64,000 nt of DNA from Streptomyces sp. 378 (GTDB lineage Bacteria > Actinomycetota > Actinomycetes > Streptomycetales > Streptomycetaceae), in NCBI RefSeq assembly GCF_030124145.1, contig NZ_JASKMS010000003.1, positions 186,001 through 250,000 on the forward strand. The letters are read 5' to 3'. The notes beneath the pieces are model-generated. The model was given only the letters and a program-made list of their open reading frames with translations, was not told the DNA's origin and did no database searches. The position numbers were made by a program, and so were the translations under genes. Shown here one piece after another: positions 63,849-64,000 of this stretch (position 1 is the first letter of the stretch; every line of letters begins with the position of its first letter).

Positions 63849-64000
63849 TCGGGTGTGCGGGGCCCTGTGGGTGCCCCCGGGCCCCGCGCACGAAGGACGG
63901 GAAGGACATCCGCTTCTCGCGGATCCCGATTGCGCGGTGGGCGGTGCGAGGCCGCTTCCCCGCGTCTCATCACGTCCTTCCCGCCACTTCCAGCACACCA

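Noticed and set aside
63779..63973. 64-codon minus-strand frame at the right edge
   Set aside because: Arg/Pro/Ala-rich composition, no ribosome site, and it overlaps the candidate operator; not supported as a gene.

Overview
This 64 kb window is chromosomal DNA from an actinomycete, almost certainly a Streptomyces. The base composition is very GC-rich. Genes are short and mostly unlinked or in small operons, GTG starts and 4-8 nt stop/start overlaps are common, and nearly all protein families are ones typical of Streptomyces (PadR, SpoIIE-type phosphatases, SigE-family sigma factor, DUF6479, DUF6448, Rv1733c-like proteins). I saw no rRNA, tRNA, CRISPR array, transposase, prophage or large biosynthetic cluster. 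At least nine broken genes suggest a variable part of the chromosome, perhaps an arm. That placement is an inference.

Left part (0-45 kb), mostly intact housekeeping and accessory genes: two membrane glycosyltransferases; a D,D-carboxypeptidase; a short second Rho factor with a long C-rich leader; methyltransferases and PadR regulators; a serine hydrolase and a CE7 esterase; a MarR / molybdenum-cofactor oxidoreductase / flavin reductase set; a protein-glutamine methyltransferase homologue; a PAS-GAF-SpoIIE phosphatase; an M20 peptidase divergent from an FadH-type reductase; surface proteins and a GH75 chitosanase with a 21-bp repeat; the dhaKLM dihydroxyacetone kinase operon; a stand-alone cytochrome aa3 subunit I; hemerythrin and ferritin-like proteins; a YbdK-type ligase; a second SpoIIE phosphatase beside a STAS-like protein; a KhtTU-like K+/H+ antiporter; a glycosyltransferase pair; and an ECF sigma factor with a membrane partner.

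Middle (45-54 kb): a Cys-rich copper-storage-type protein and an acyl-CoA dehydrogenase with a clear promoter and KstR-like operator are followed by a lower-GC islet (about 46.76-48.02 kb). The islet encodes a small membrane protein, a protein with hallmarks of a ubiquitin-conjugating (E2-like) fold, and a membrane protein interrupted by one in-frame TGA. It abuts a short-chain dehydrogenase that has lost its nucleotide-binding N-terminus, which suggests insertion with loss of host DNA. Then come an SRPBCC protein, DUF6448, a pspA-pspAA operon with a broken third gene, and a copper operon (multicopper oxidase plus a His/Met-rich DUF6153 protein) behind a CsoR-like palindrome.

Right part (54-64 kb): a stress/dormancy-type cluster resembling the DosR/OsdR regulon. 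It holds a phosphofructokinase with the residues of the pyrophosphate-dependent type, a class I aldolase, two double-domain universal stress proteins, a DUF1918-HTH-PPOX fusion, an OsmC protein, a truncated CBS protein, and the decayed start of a hydrogenase-type operon (4Fe-4S protein, cNMP-binding protein, flavoprotein). Palindromes of the form GGGxC...CTTCGG...CC recur in front of several of these genes and may be their shared operator.
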